Notes: generated from the letters alone by a model not told the origin. A stretch of 64,000 nucleotides of DNA from Polytrichum commune (GCA_950295325.1 OX485803.1:7812001-7876000), one strand, 5' to 3'. Shown: positions 23,040 through 33,915, numbered from the stretch's first letter. Numbers and translations are program-made.

Positions 23040-23825
23040 GCGCCTGCTGCTACACCCAGTCGAAGGTTCATTGTGGTGTTCGATTTAAACGGCATATTTT
23101 GCCACTGTTCCCGACGTAACCCGGGTATGGTGACTGTGCCCACTTGGATAACTTACGATAAAGCACCGGACAAACCTCCGGCCTTGGTAGGGCCCAAGGT
23201 TGTCCTACCTAGACTGGGATACAAGGTGTTTTGGTTGTGGATGTCCTCCATGTTCCATGTTTGCATATGGTCATCCATGAAAAAATCCACTGTAGACCTT
23301 GTGGTGGAGTATCTATTTGCCGGGGGCCCAAAACCCGCATTAGTACTTGGCCAAGAGGATTGCACCTTGTTCAAGGACATGTGGAACAATGTCGTCATGA
23401 ACCCTTTGAAGCCAGAAGCTCCTTTGTTTTTGAAAAGTTTACTCAACAAGTTTTGGTGGCCGCCTGTATCCTTCGATTCTGGAAGGATCACAACTGCACC
23501 CTCCAACACCATTCTAGTAGACGATTGCCCTTACAAATCTGTTTGCAATGCGGACGAGTGTGGTATCTTTCCCAACCCATTCACATCCAATCGGGTGCAA
23601 GACGCAGACATGACAAAGGTCCTCCTTCCTTACTTTCAATCATTGTTCTACTCACCAATGTCTGACGCACGCGACTTTGTGGTCAGCCGTAGATTTGGGC
23701 AACAACCTATACGTCATAACGATGCAGTCAAGGTGGCAGTTTTGAAATCCAACGGGCTCGAAGAAACCGACTCGGAAATTGTAGAAAAGTTGCAAATCGA
23801 TCGAATAGAAGTAGCAAAGAAATAA
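23040..23825 (+). CDS. FCP1/NIF-like HAD phosphatase domain, locus 1
   Basis: The exon opens after an acceptor (ATGTCGGCAG) with APAATPSRRFIVVF, then the nucleophile motif DLNGIF, the motif II region VCIWSSMKK and the motif IV acidic pair NTILVDDCPYKS. This order is that of HAD-superfamily NIF/FCP1 phosphatases, which dephosphorylate proteins such as the RNA polymerase II C-terminal domain. The general-acid position is Asn (DLN instead of DxD), so activity is doubtful; DLNG-type motifs may also be present in host-type plant members (from memory). Its closest relative in this window is the domain at 33,103-33,915. The reading frame ends at TAA 23,823-23,825. Exons at 23,885-26,677 may be alternative or downstream parts of the same transcript. 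Confidence 0.7.
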   Translation, partial: APAATPSRRFIVVFDLNGIFCHCSRRNPGMVTVPTWITYDKAPDKPPALVGPKVVLPRLGYKVFWLWMSSMFHVCIWSSMKKSTVDLVVEYLFAGGPKPALVLGQEDCTLFKDMWNNVVMNPLKPEAPLFLKSLLNKFWWPPVSFDSGRITTAPSNTILVDDCPYKSVCNADECGIFPNPFTSNRVQDADMTKVLLPYFQSLFYSPMSDARDFVVSRRFGQQPIRHNDAVKVAVLKSNGLEETDSEIVEKLQIDRIEVAKK

Positions 23826-23884
23826 GTAGGATTGTATGTCTAGTAACATTGTATTTTATGGTATCTTCAGCTTCCTCCTGCTAG

Positions 23885-24050
23885 GTACACACCATCCAGT
23901 TCCACGCCATCAGCTTTTGCGTGCCCCACTTCGGGGCTCTCACGCGGTCCAATAGAGGCGAAACAAGTTTCAGAGTCGCGGAACCCAATGGAGGTTTCAC
24001 CAGTGAAGAACAACTTGCACCATGTGCAATGGACTGATGGATCAACTCTG
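23885..24050 (+). CDS. Probable small Ser/Pro-rich exon
   Basis: It lies between an acceptor (CTCCTGCTAG) and a donor (CTCTG|GTAATT). The open frame reads TPSSSTPSAFACPTSGLSRG then EAKQVSESRNPMEVSPVKN and HHVQWTDGSTL, and leaves phase 0, which continues correctly into the exon at 24,446. Low-complexity linker; function unknown. Confidence 0.4.
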
Positions 24051-24269
24051 GTAATTTATTATTGTGTCATTTATTATTATTGTGTCATTTATTGTTTCGA
24101 CAACGTTATTGTGTAAAGGTTATTGTAATATTAAACACACATTTCATTACCAATTCAGGGTCATTAGCATAAGTATACTTGAATCTGTATAAATCCAGAC
24201 TCGCTTGAACGTGCATGTGTACGCAATTTTGGTTCAGTTGCTACCGCATATGCGAGTTATGAAATCATG

Positions 24270-24400
24270 ATAAGTTGCAAACATATATATGTATGGGTGT
24301 ATATGTGTATATGTGTATGGGTGTATATGTGTGTATGAGTGTATATGTATGTATGAGTGTATATGTATGCATGAGTGTATATGTATGCACGAGTGTATGT
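24270..24400 (+). repeat. Microsatellite-like TATGTGTATG(A/G)G tract
   Basis: Irregular GTGTATATGTATG(C)ATGA units lie in an intron-like position between the exons at 23,885 and 24,446. The peptide frame through it (many VYVCMS units) is an artefact of the repeat. Confidence 0.8.
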
Positions 24401-24445
24401 AAATTAGTAAGCCAAATAAATGCGTGTCACTTTGTCACCATGCAG

Positions 24446-24832
24446 GGTGTTGATCTCAATATGGAACCCGCAGTGGAAGATTGTGCATCCCCTTGTGAAA
24501 CATTGCCCGTCCTGCGCTCTATCTCTACACGCGACCACCAAATCTCCCTCATTGAATCAAGAGGCCCTAACTCAAGGGGTGTTCACATGTTACGTGCGGG
24601 ATTGGCGAGCATTGGCAAAACTTATGACCCACAACCTATCACGACCACAGTGCCAACGATTCTTTTGAATGCGCAAGGTGCTGACTTCAATATGAAACCA
24701 TTGGGACCACCTTCCACCCGCGAGCATCAAATAGAGCTTATTGAGTCAAGAGGTCCTAATTCAAGAGGCGTCAATCTATTGCATGCGGGGTTGGCTGACC
24801 TCGCGACACACACAGAGCATGGTCCGCAAACG
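24446..24832 (+). CDS. Unknown exon with an internal protein duplication
   Basis: The acceptor is CACCATGCAG and the likely donor GTTAGC at 24,833 (otherwise the frame runs to a stop at 24,919). A unit of about 31 residues occurs twice: STRDHQISLIESRGPNSRG plus VHMLRAGLASI, and STREHQIELIESRGPNSRG plus VNLLHAGLADL, each preceded by a DLNM/DFNM motif. Two near-identical helical-looking repeats separated by about 60 residues suggest a binding module duplicated recently. Family not recognised. Confidence 0.5.
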
Positions 24833-25774
24833 GTTAGCCTCCCCTTGGAAGGCCCAAAACACCACAATCAATGTGATGGACAAATGATTTGTCTGTACCC
24901 TAAATATGCTAGAAGTTAAACACTCCCGTGACCAATTGTGCGGGCATTCATATGTGTACACAAAATTTAGTGCAACACTCAATATATAAAAGTGGCCAGA
25001 CACTCCCAATACCCAACGCATTGTCTTATATCAAGTCGGTTCACATGTCAACCATGCTCTCATTTTGCTTACCATGTCCACTTGCTTGTTTGCACCCAAT
25101 GTATGGTTCTTGTTTGTCCTTAGTAAATCCATCATCGAGCACTCCCCCATATATGGGTGGAACATGTAGTGCATAAACGATACGGCGGAAGCTCCATGTG
25201 AATGTTTTCGTTCTGTCTTGCATAACTGCTTCATGGGAAGCTGCCCCTTCATGTAACCTATTTGTCCTGCCCAAACTCTTATGTGACTGGACACAACGTG
25301 TAGGGCGCCTTTGTCTTGAATGCACACTCCCAGAGGAACAACCCATGTGTGCACCATGTAAATCCGCCCTTAAGGTATAGACACCCTATAACTGATAACG
25401 ATCCCATCACCGACAAGTAGAGTAGCTCATAAACGCGCATGGCTTTACTAGAAGTCGTTATGAATATATATAAAACGCGAGGACAATATGACTGTGGAGG
25501 GGAAGTTGTTTCCCATAGATATTGTCGGTCATGTGTGAAGCTATGTGTTGGTTATGGGCTCTGACCGACTTTCGCACAAAGAAATTTTACACAATCAATT
25601 TTGAAAAAAGGGTCATTATTCATGAACCTTATTTTCCTACGCACAAAAAATAACTCCTCCTTGATATTCCAAGATATGCTATGCTGAAATGCTTAAGTTT
25701 TCGGTTATAGGTATATGTACCTTACATGTTGAAGCGTTATTCACACTTGTTCGTACTATTCAATGCCGTGTCAG

Positions 25775-26677
25775 GATGCCCCTCCCAACCCGGCCAGTTC
25801 CCCCCCAGCTCCCCAGCCAACTGGGTTCGGGGAGGTGATTGCGAGAATGCAAACAGCTGAACTGGAACGCCCGTTAGGCCTCCCAATGGAAAGGATGAGT
25901 ATGGACGACGAGTTTAACAACTTAGCTTCAGATATTGATGTGTGCATGGAACGGTTCATGCAACTACAATCATTTATGACCACTGCTTTAGATAGATATA
26001 AAGGATGCCGCTTGGTTGGAATGGATGCACACATGCTTGGGAGATTGGTGGTATACAGTGCCGATATAGGGCTCACCATCCCACAAGTGGAGGCACTCCA
26101 ACAACGTCTCCCAAAGTTGCACTTAATAGAGAACGATAGGTGGGAAGCTACGCAAGCAATCGAGCCCCATTTAGATGACTTACTCCGCCATGATTCAGAA
26201 GACATGTTGAACCATGTCTATGACAACACGGATGAGAACCTCCCAATCACACCATTGTTGGAAGCCTGTCATATTGCCTATCCACAGAATGATGAAGGAG
26301 ACCCAGTGGAACCCACAATGGGGGAGCGTACCATTGATTACGAGTTTTACTACTTAGCATCGCAGATCCATGACGTAACGCGCGAGTTTATGGGACTACA
26401 GAGGACCATGACAACTGCTCTACAGAGATATACGGGCACTCTTTTGCTCGGCGAACGCATACACCGCCTTTGTATGTTGGTGTTAGCGGCAGAACACATT
26501 GGCTTTGACTCTCAGCAAAAAACCTATCTTGGGAGCAAAATACCGGACTTGGCTTACATGGAGAAAGTTACATGGGAGCAATCTCTGGAAATCAAACCTC
26601 ACTTGCCAAACATCTTTGAGTCCATGGCCAAACATGACTCCACAATTTGCGAAAGCCAAGGCACAAATGTAGAGTAA
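25775..26677 (+). CDS. Unknown alpha-helical protein/exon with duplicated domain
   Basis: The exon follows an acceptor GCCGTGTCAG and keeps phase 0 with the exon at 24,446; an ATG at 25,763 could alternatively be a start (304 residues). After a Pro-rich linker (PPNPASSPPAPQPTGFGEV), two halves share a pattern: MSMDDEFNNLASDIDVCMER, then FMQLQSFMTTALDRYKG, in the first, and TIDYEFYYLASQIHDVTREF, then MGLQRTMTTALQRYTG, in the second. So a roughly 100-residue helical domain is duplicated. No catalytic motif is visible. It ends with its own stop at 26,677. Confidence 0.5.
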   Translation, partial: DAPPNPASSPPAPQPTGFGEVIARMQTAELERPLGLPMERMSMDDEFNNLASDIDVCMERFMQLQSFMTTALDRYKGCRLVGMDAHMLGRLVVYSADIGLTIPQVEALQQRLPKLHLIENDRWEATQAIEPHLDDLLRHDSEDMLNHVYDNTDENLPITPLLEACHIAYPQNDEGDPVEPTMGERTIDYEFYYLASQIHDVTREFMGLQRTMTTALQRYTGTLLLGERIHRLCMLVLAAEHIGFDSQQKTYLGSKIPDLAYMEKVTWEQSLEIKPHLPNIFESMAKHDSTICESQGTNVE

Positions 26678-27053
26678 TTTAAGTTATGGCGTGTTACAGG
26701 CATTTATAGCACAATATTCAATCGAGTGGACGCCTCCTAGCATAGAATTGGTGTTTCAATGAAGAGGATTGTGGGTGCAAACCTCCTGTTGTGTGACAGT
26801 CTATGCAAAAGCCCATTGGAAGCAAAGAGTATTTGTCTCGCATGGGCAGGTCCATCCAAAGTGTCCACGAGTTCCCAATGAGTTCCCAATGAGTTCCCCA
26901 TGAGTTCCCCACATACATCCCAGAAGTCCCAAAATCATCCTAAAGTCCCATAATGTTTAATATCGCGTTACCAATGTTGGTCTAGAACTCCATCCTTGGT
27001 AACTGGGAGGAGGAGGTTAGTAGGTGGGCCCGGATTTGAGAAGATGGGAGTAG

Positions 27054-27356
27054 CTACACTAAATATGATATTTAGTGACACCAATTCTAATTGTCTTGCT
27101 CAATACTAATTGTAAACTACGGTATAGTGTCACCAACACTAAATGTTAACCCAACATTGTTTGTCGTTCCTCCTAAATTTTTTGGGGATTGGAGATTTAC
27201 AGTGTTGCAATTACTATCACTTACCAAGTGAAATGTCATCCAAATTTCAATCATCCATGACAGTATTTCGTTCATTTATTCATAAGAAGTGTCATCTGAA
27301 AAGTTACCATAGTGACATTAGATACCATATGACACTAAATACCATATTTAGTGTAG
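27054..27356. mobile_element. MITE family CTACACTAAATAT, copy 1
   Basis: It begins CTACACTAAATATGATATTT and ends with the inverse. The interior (TCTAATTGTCTTGCTCAATA; CACCAACACTAAATGTTAAC) matches copy 2 at 55,241-55,591 in reverse orientation. 303 bp, non-coding. A target duplication is not clear, so the superfamily is left open. Confidence 0.75.
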
Positions 27357-30300
27357 TTGGCACATACAAACCTTGACCCACCATGTTCCCTCTACATTTA
27401 GGCGGGTTTGTCCTTATTTATAATAGAATGTGGGTGGGCAAGCGGTCTACATGGAAACTCATCCTAATAAGAGCCTCTCCACTCATGGCCCAATGAAGGT
27501 CCTTATAACAGTTGCATATGGAAGCCAAATAGGCACACTTTGTTGCTTTGGAACCCCTTTCACTTACTAACAAGAAACATTTAAATTCTCATTGAGCTAA
27601 TAATAGTATATACTCAACGTTCAAAGTGAAGGTTTTAGTGCCCTCTACCTTAATCAAGCTTCAGTTGAAAGTTGAACTTGCAAAGAGTTTGGTATTTGGA
27701 ATTGATAGGCTTTCATTCATAGCTCAAACTATCAATGACTGTTTCATCAATCCTCAAGCTCTCAATAGTTGGGGCAATAGTGTGAGCAAGTGTAAAATGG
27801 TCAGGTTCAAAGTGAGATATTGAGGGGGAGTGGTTCTACAACGGGCTAGACAAAGACGAAATCATGACCATTTGACACATGCTTGAAACCCTCAAAATGT
27901 TGAGTTCTCAACATTCTTAAGGAACTTCCTTGAGGTACATATCTTATGATTTTGACCAAGAGATTGTCAAACATGATAGAGGGCTTGTTGTAGTCGTTTC
28001 ACATGGGATAAATCAAGGGACCACTTAAGTATTGTAAGTCTAGTAAAAAGTTCAAGCTCTCGAGTTGAAAGCTCAAGTGTAAAGTGGGCTTGCATGAACA
28101 AGCATGCATAAGAGGTTGCCCAACAATGAGGATCTCCTTTCTTCAAGAACTCATTATCTCTAGTGTAAAAGGGGCCTTAGGTGTGTGTGCCTTAATATGT
28201 GGTCACCCTCCATAAATGGCCACATATATTTGAGTACATTGGTATATGGCAAGGCTTGTAATAAGAATTAGTTTGAGCATATGAGACCTAGGCAACTTGT
28301 CTTGCGTGAATGACTTTTCTTGCAAATCTACCAGAGTGGTAAATGAATTTAATGATGCATGACAGTTTTCACCAATGCAAGACGAGTTGCCTAGGACACA
28401 TGCTTGTGGTGAATGGACACCCAAAAGACATTTATTATATTGAGATTGGACTATGTGCTCATCATATATAATAAAAATGACATCAATTTTTGGTGTACAC
28501 CAATGTGAATGGGAGCCCGTTCTTCCTTACCTTGATCATGTTTTGCTAGCAAGCTTCAGGGTAGGGTTACTTCCCCCCTTTCGGGAGGTGGGCTGCATTG
28601 AGCAACATGTGTTACAAGGGAAGACGACACCTAATGGTGGATCCACAAGGGCATTTTTGTTGTTGAGATTTATTTCGTTTAGTAATAAATATGTGAGGTA
28701 TTTTATGACTATGAGGTGTATTTCTTTTATGAATTATGTGTGCTCAAGATATATTAATTATTAATTATTCAAGGTTCAACATGTATCAATATTGATAGAG
28801 CCGGGAGGACCTATGTGATCTACTTATCCCTACTGGTGTTGTATGGTCTTGTTGTTGTTCTCTTGTCACTACATGATTATATATAAAATCTATGGATGCA
28901 GATTAGAATACTTCAACCTACCATAAAACGATCAAGTGGAAGAGAGAAAGAGTGGTATGGTTTGTGATTCCCATAGTGTGCTATTCACCTTGTTTCTCAA
29001 AAACACACAAACACACACACACATGTATTTATTTATATCTCATTGCCAAAATTGCTTGGCCTTACCATAGTTCTCTTCCACTAGATTACAAAATAAGTTA
29101 TGATATTATGAACATGGTTTCAAATTCTATCACCCTAGTAGATTACAAAAACCATAGGTTCTATGATGGAAGTAAACCAACGATAAGACCACATGACCGC
29201 CTAGTGTCAACTCCAGTTCTAAAACTTGACAAAATAACAATCTAATCGCTTTGCAATCACCAACCTCGCCGTGACCAACCACTGCCAAAATTGAAGCCAT
29301 ATTCAACAAACCTCTTCTCTTGCCACTGAGAATTTCGGAGCTCTACCACTTTGATGCGTTCCCAGAGTTTTGAAGTAGCAACGAATGTGTTGTATGGGAC
29401 TCGTACGCTGGAAGTAAACAGACGACGACAACGGTGTGTAAGGAGTTGGAACTTCATGGCCACAAAGAGGGCCGGGCCACATCGCTTTTCTTTTCTCCAT
29501 GAGGTTGATGGGTACGTTCGGCATGGAAAAGCGTCACCGCAACGCCAAACGATTTCCAATCGATAGATAAATGATGGGAATCTGAAAAGGATTTGTGTGT
29601 TCCGTCGCAAAAGAGTGGGCGAGCCTCCAAGTCCTCATCATTGCAACATGCAGTGGTTGGCTGCCTCCACAACTGTGCGAAGAAAAACACTGGCACGGAC
29701 TCATATCGCCGGCCGTGCAAGCTGCCCCACCCCCATCCATTCCGCGGCCACTGATATTCGTGTACGAGAGGAAAAGCCTGCCCTGCTCCTTTCCTTTCCT
29801 TTTCCTTTCCTTTAGGATAAGGACCTGGCCTTGATTTGCAGGGACTGATCAGCTGGCCAGGGCTTCATGTCTTGTCCTTGGCGCTGAGCTCGCTCTCTCT
29901 CACCACTCCGGCACCAAGCTTGCTTGATCCGAAGGCGAGAATGCAGTCACCTAGATTATACATAACAAACGATTCAAAGTCACACACAGTCTAGTGTCAC
30001 GTACACTCTTTTGTGAAGGCCCTCAACTAGATGTCTCGAGTTCTCACAAAGTGTCACGTCTGTTAATTGTCAATATGATGTTCTTCGTCGTCATAAGTTA
30101 CATTATGACATTCAACGTAGCACATTGGATACTTGAGATGATAGTTTTGCGTTTTAGTATGCAAGAGGAAGATATTTCTTGAGTCTACCAATGGCAAGTG
30201 CCATTTGTGTCCTATTTTAGTCAACTTGTGAACCATTGTGTAACACTATTGGACATCCTAGAGGATACCAAGATATTAGTAAGCACACTTGAATGCCAAG

Positions 30301-31399
30301 TGTCATGAGGTGACACTAATGATGAAGTTTTTGATCATTGGTGTAACCTAGCATACGCCTCAATATACGGTAAGTGACACTATGATGCGTATGATACTAA
30401 ATATCATAAACATTGTTGTTGACGTCTTTTTCTTTTTTAATCTTTAGAGGGGGGAGGGGGGTGGATGGCTGTGAGTTTTTATTAGACTCCTTCATCTCAA
30501 TAAGACATGATTCGTACAAAGTGGTGATTGCTTTTTATGGTTAGGTTGTAATTGTAGATAAGTTACAATTGTTCATAACGTTCACACAATTTGGTAAATT
30601 ATCACTTAGATGTGTTGATGGGCGAGGGGGGGGGGGTGAACTCTTCATTGGAAATCTGATTGACGTGCGTGGGTCATTATGAAATTAAATTCCTATATGT
30701 GGGAAATTTATGAAGAAAAATAAATAATGTATACGTACTGATGGTAGGCTAGGTAATGAACTTGTGTATTTTTATTAAGCTTTTCATTTTAATATGATGA
30801 ATGCCTTCACCTGGGGGGTTGGGCTCGTCATTGGATACCTAAATGATGTGCGTGGGTCACTATAAAATGAAACCCCCGACATACAAGAAGTTCTCAAAGA
30901 AAAACAAATTTATATGTATTAGCGGCATACTAGAAATTTCTCTCTAAATCTAGGGGCCCTTTTTTGTACAACTACCTTTACTTCTAGATTTTGATATCTT
31001 GTTTAATTATACACACCAAAGAAAAATAATATCCCTCCCTTATGTATATTATGTACACTAAATACCTCAAATGATACCCCTTTCTACACTCCTGTTAGTT
31101 TATACATGGTATGAAGAGTCCACCTCTGAGGATGTGTTTCAAATTATTGTTTTCATAAATCATAAATTCATCTTCATGACGTATGTGTCAAATTGTCATG
31201 TCTTCAGGATCAACAAGTCTACTCACCACAGTATCATGATGCACATGTTGCTAGATTCACATATTCATCGCAAGTTAAGACATGTTAATACTGTAGTGTA
31301 GTTCAAACAATTTCAAAGCATTGGTTCACATTGGTAATAAATACTGATGGTCGCTTTTCTTTGCGTTTCTTTCAAAGCATTGTTCAACTGCTCAATTGT

Positions 31400-31607
31400 G
31401 TTTTTCCAGCACATTTATGTACGTCCATATCAGTGCCCGGGAAGTCTTTGGGCATAGTTGGTCAAGGTCCTAGTGATTCTAAATCCAGCCGATTACATGT
31501 TGACATCTTCCGGTTCTGTGTTATTCTTTTGAGGTATATATCATAGATTCCTCTACAATGATCGCTAATTCTTTTAAAGTCTCCAACGTCAACCGGTTCA
31601 TCTGTAA
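31400..31607 (+). repeat. Dispersed repeat, left half, interrupted by the 17.4-kb element
   Basis: It shares GGGCATAGTTGGTCAAGG, TTACATGTTGACATC and TCAACCGGTTCATCTGTAA with copies at 20,370-20,612 and 55,195-55,780. The repeat resumes after 49,051 with GTAACTAACCACCGGTTCT. Confidence 0.75.
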
Positions 31608-31635
31608 AACACTATATTCGTTAAATTGAGACTTT
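31608..31635 (+). repeat. Left terminal inverted repeat of the 17.4-kb element
   Basis: 28 bases starting AACACTATATTCGTTAAATT, identical in inverse to 49024-49051, preceded by GTAA. Confidence 0.95.
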
Positions 31636-31739
31636 TTGGGCATTTTGAGACATTCACATAAATAAGAACAAGGATAAATGGAACACATATTGGAGAAAGT
31701 TGTAAGATGCGAACACTTTGTGTCGGGTATTTAGAACAA

Positions 31740-32040
31740 GAACCCCATTAATAACTCATATTTGGGATTGTTTAGGATGCGCAATCCAAACCTTAGGCCA
31801 AATTGAAGGGGAAATCTTAAAACATTCATATTATCGCACACAAAATATGAGATCTTGTATGAATATGTTTTAGGTAGGGCACTCCAAACCCTTAGACCAT
31901 ATTGAAGGGGAACTATGTGAACCAATATAATATAACATACAAAATATTCCAAACTCATATTTGTGATGGTTTAGTTAGGGCAATCCAAACCTTGGACCAT
32001 ATTGAAGGGGAAATCATGTGACACTTATATTATTGCAAAA
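31740..32040 (+). repeat. Three roughly 100-bp tandem units with degenerate palindromes
   Basis: Three diverged units share AACTCATATTTG(G/T)GAT, a quasi-palindrome GTTTAG....CAATCCAAAC (at 31770, 31867 and 31969), then ATTGAAGGGGAA. The palindrome resembles a worn form of the 22-mer found intact further inside. A related unit occurs at 41,565-41,615. Confidence 0.7.
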
Positions 32041-32155
32041 AAAACATACAAAGTATGGCATGTAAAATGCATAGCATGCTAACACCACACATACATTGGA
32101 TAGTGCGACCCAAAATGATGTTGCCTATGGCCCAAAACCCTACGCCTACTATGGC

Positions 32156-32963
32156 CTATCTAGCCTCGGAGATTGCCTCTTTTTCTTTTGCTTTTTTATC
32201 TTTTGCCTCTTTTTCTTTTGCCTCTTTTTCTTTTGCTGCGGCTTCTTTTGCTCGCATTGCTTCAACATTCCTGAAAATCTCCGCCCCGCGACTATAGCCA
32301 TTCTTGGGGTGACCGCCATCCATAAGACATTTTGGAGTCCGTCGGCCGCCCGAAATATACGTCGAAGAATTCGAATACGATGAAGTGGATTGTCTCGCAT
32401 TTCTGGTCATGGCGTACATACGCTCGAACTCGATGGACGCACTAGACCGCATAGGTTTACGGGTGGGAGCAACCTGCAACGCGTCATTGCAAGACCACAT
32501 GTGTTAGTTTAGGGAGGAAGACCCAAACGTGTCACACGATCATTTTTTAAGTGCAAAATGATTGTAATGCGCGGTTAACCATGTTTTAGAGAGGGGGGGG
32601 GGGGTTCACCTTGTCACCGGGGGCGTTCCCATCGGAGTTGGCAAGGAGGGGCAAGGCGTCCCGCAAAGGAATAGGAAGGGTTCCACTCTTCGTTGGCCGT
32701 GCGTCCATCCGCAGCCGCTGTTGAGGTGTAATACTTCCGCCGGGCCGAGAGGGGGATGTCCGGACGCATTTGCGATTTATGCCCTTGAGCGGCGACGGGG
32801 ACGGAGATCGCCGTAAGATTTGCTTGGGTGGGGGGCTATCGACGACGCCGGCGTCAATAGGCTCCTTGGAGTAGTCAATGGTTGACGCGGCGTCGTAAAC
32901 GGTCTCGTAGAAGAAGCTCCCCAACTCTGACTCGCTGACGATGTCAATCGAGGGCTCCAAACG
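32156..32963 (-). CDS. Two cargo exons: acidic/Pro-rich part and Lys/Glu coiled-coil end
   Basis: Inferred exons are 32963-32610 and 32473-32156, joined in phase 0 (K|VAPTRKP). The first codes RLEPSIDIVSESELGSFFYE, TVYDAASTIDYSKEPIDAG and a Ser/Pro/Arg linker. The second has RSSASIEFERMYAMTRN, then MRAKEAAAKEKEAKEKEAK, a typical single-alpha-helix or coiled-coil end. A good pyrimidine-rich acceptor precedes the first exon, so it is not the 5' end; it may continue the HAD exon just upstream, although that exon has its own stop at 33,103. The family is not recognised. It lies inside the 17.4-kb element and is transcribed with the other cargo. Confidence 0.5.
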
Positions 32964-33071
32964 CTCGCGCAAAAAAGGAAACGAAACAAAACCCAAAGGA
33001 AGAGGGTTTGCTAGAGCGCGTGAAAATCAAGATACATATGAAGCATATATTACACAAAGTGGGCGGGCGCA

Positions 33072-33094
33072 TACACACACACACACACACACAC
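33072..33094. repeat. (CA)n microsatellite
   Basis: About eleven CA dinucleotides lie between the HAD exon stop and the next exon. Confidence 0.9.
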
Positions 33095-33102
33095 GTGCTG
33101 CC

Positions 33103-33915
33103 TCAAATGAGCTTGTTAAATTTCGCGTGAGAGAACAACTCTCTGTACAAATGGTCTCGTGGATCCAAGTATCTCTCGCCTATCGGATTATTCCTAACAA
33201 AATTGTTTACAGGTAGTCCGCTTCCCCTGAGCGCCTGGAGGTATTTACTAAGGTCTAACAAAAATCGGTCCCGGACCTTCTCGACCGTCCACGTAGGGCA
33301 AACTATTAAGTTGGCCGTCGGGTTCAACATGTTCTTTGCGGCGCTGTCGTCCACCATGAGCGTGTTCTCCCGGGTGGGACGGACGTCGTAGGGGACACCT
33401 ATCAATGACGGACGCTGGTCCCAAAAAATGGGCTTCAAGACCTTGAGGTATTGGGGGGAAGCGGGGTTGTTTGGTTTTTTGACGACTTTGCCGTCCGGTG
33501 TGTACAATATTCTACAGGCTTCCTGTGCTAGGACCATGCAGGGGGGCTCGATGCCCTTGAAGATGAACTCCACGACTGCATTGGTGTTCTCGGCCTTCAT
33601 GGAGCTCCACACGACCACCCACCATCGTTGTTGGGCGATCTGGAGGAAGGTCCGAAGCCACGGGCGGAGGTGAACTAGCTTGCTCTTTATGAACGTGGGC
33701 GGCCCGTCGTAATTCGCGTCCTCGGGTTTGCAAAAGGCCACTGTGGGGGTCCTCGGGCAATGAACGCATTGGACGAGGACCCCGTTGAGGTCTAACACCA
33801 GGAACCGGGTCTTAGGCGGCAAAGGTGGAACGGGTAAAATGGGGGGGACCATCGCGCTACCTTCCTCGCTTCTTGGAGAGGCCCGGCGGGGAGCCGCGAC
33901 GCTATGCTCCGATCC
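33103..33915 (-). CDS. FCP1/NIF-like HAD phosphatase domain, transposon cargo (locus 2)
   Basis: The frame opens after an acceptor (CTCCACAG at 33,923-33,916) with GSEHSVAAPRRASPRSEEG; an ATG follows at 33,852. Motifs are TRFLVLDLNGVLVQC (nucleophile Asp, Asn in place of the acid/base Asp), VVVWSSMKAENT (motif II) and NTLMVDDSAAKNM (acidic pair). This is the same family and architecture as 23,040-23,825, including FIFKGIEPP versus YLFAGGPKP and a shared C-terminal FV...PI pattern. The loss of the second Asp suggests weak or no phosphatase activity, perhaps a binding role. It lies between the ParB/methyltransferase-like gene and the coiled-coil exons, all on the minus strand. Confidence 0.72.
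   Translation of the reverse strand, partial: GSEHSVAAPRRASPRSEEGSAMVPPILPVPPLPPKTRFLVLDLNGVLVQCVHCPRTPTVAFCKPEDANYDGPPTFIKSKLVHLRPWLRTFLQIAQQRWWVVVWSSMKAENTNAVVEFIFKGIEPPCMVLAQEACRILYTPDGKVVKKPNNPASPQYLKVLKPIFWDQRPSLIGVPYDVRPTRENTLMVDDSAAKNMLNPTANLIVCPTWTVEKVRDRFLLDLSKYLQALRGSGLPVNNFVRNNPIGERYLDPRDHLYRELFSHAKFNKLI

Larger units (their letters stand above)
26678..31607. other. Intergenic, no gene recognised
   Basis: It holds a MITE (27,054-27,356), a short tandem AATGAGTTCCC near 26,875-26,915, one copy of the dispersed repeat at 28,400-28,480, a CA run near 29,010, a GC-richer stretch at 29.25-29.95 kb ending in a CCTTT-rich tract, and a G-run near 30,625. Overlapping open frames around 29.3-29.8 kb on both strands have no recognisable motif. 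Its right end (31,400-31,607) is the left half of the dispersed repeat interrupted by the 17.4-kb element. Confidence 0.45.

Noticed and set aside
24275-24440. N-terminal extension with YVCMSVYVCMS repeats
   Set aside because: It is read from a TATGTGTATG microsatellite inside a probable intron; the real exon starts after the acceptor at 24,445.
29257-29840. Overlapping open frames on both strands in a GC-richer stretch
   Set aside because: Five or more frames overlap without motif, start context or splice-consistent partners; GC content alone explains their length.
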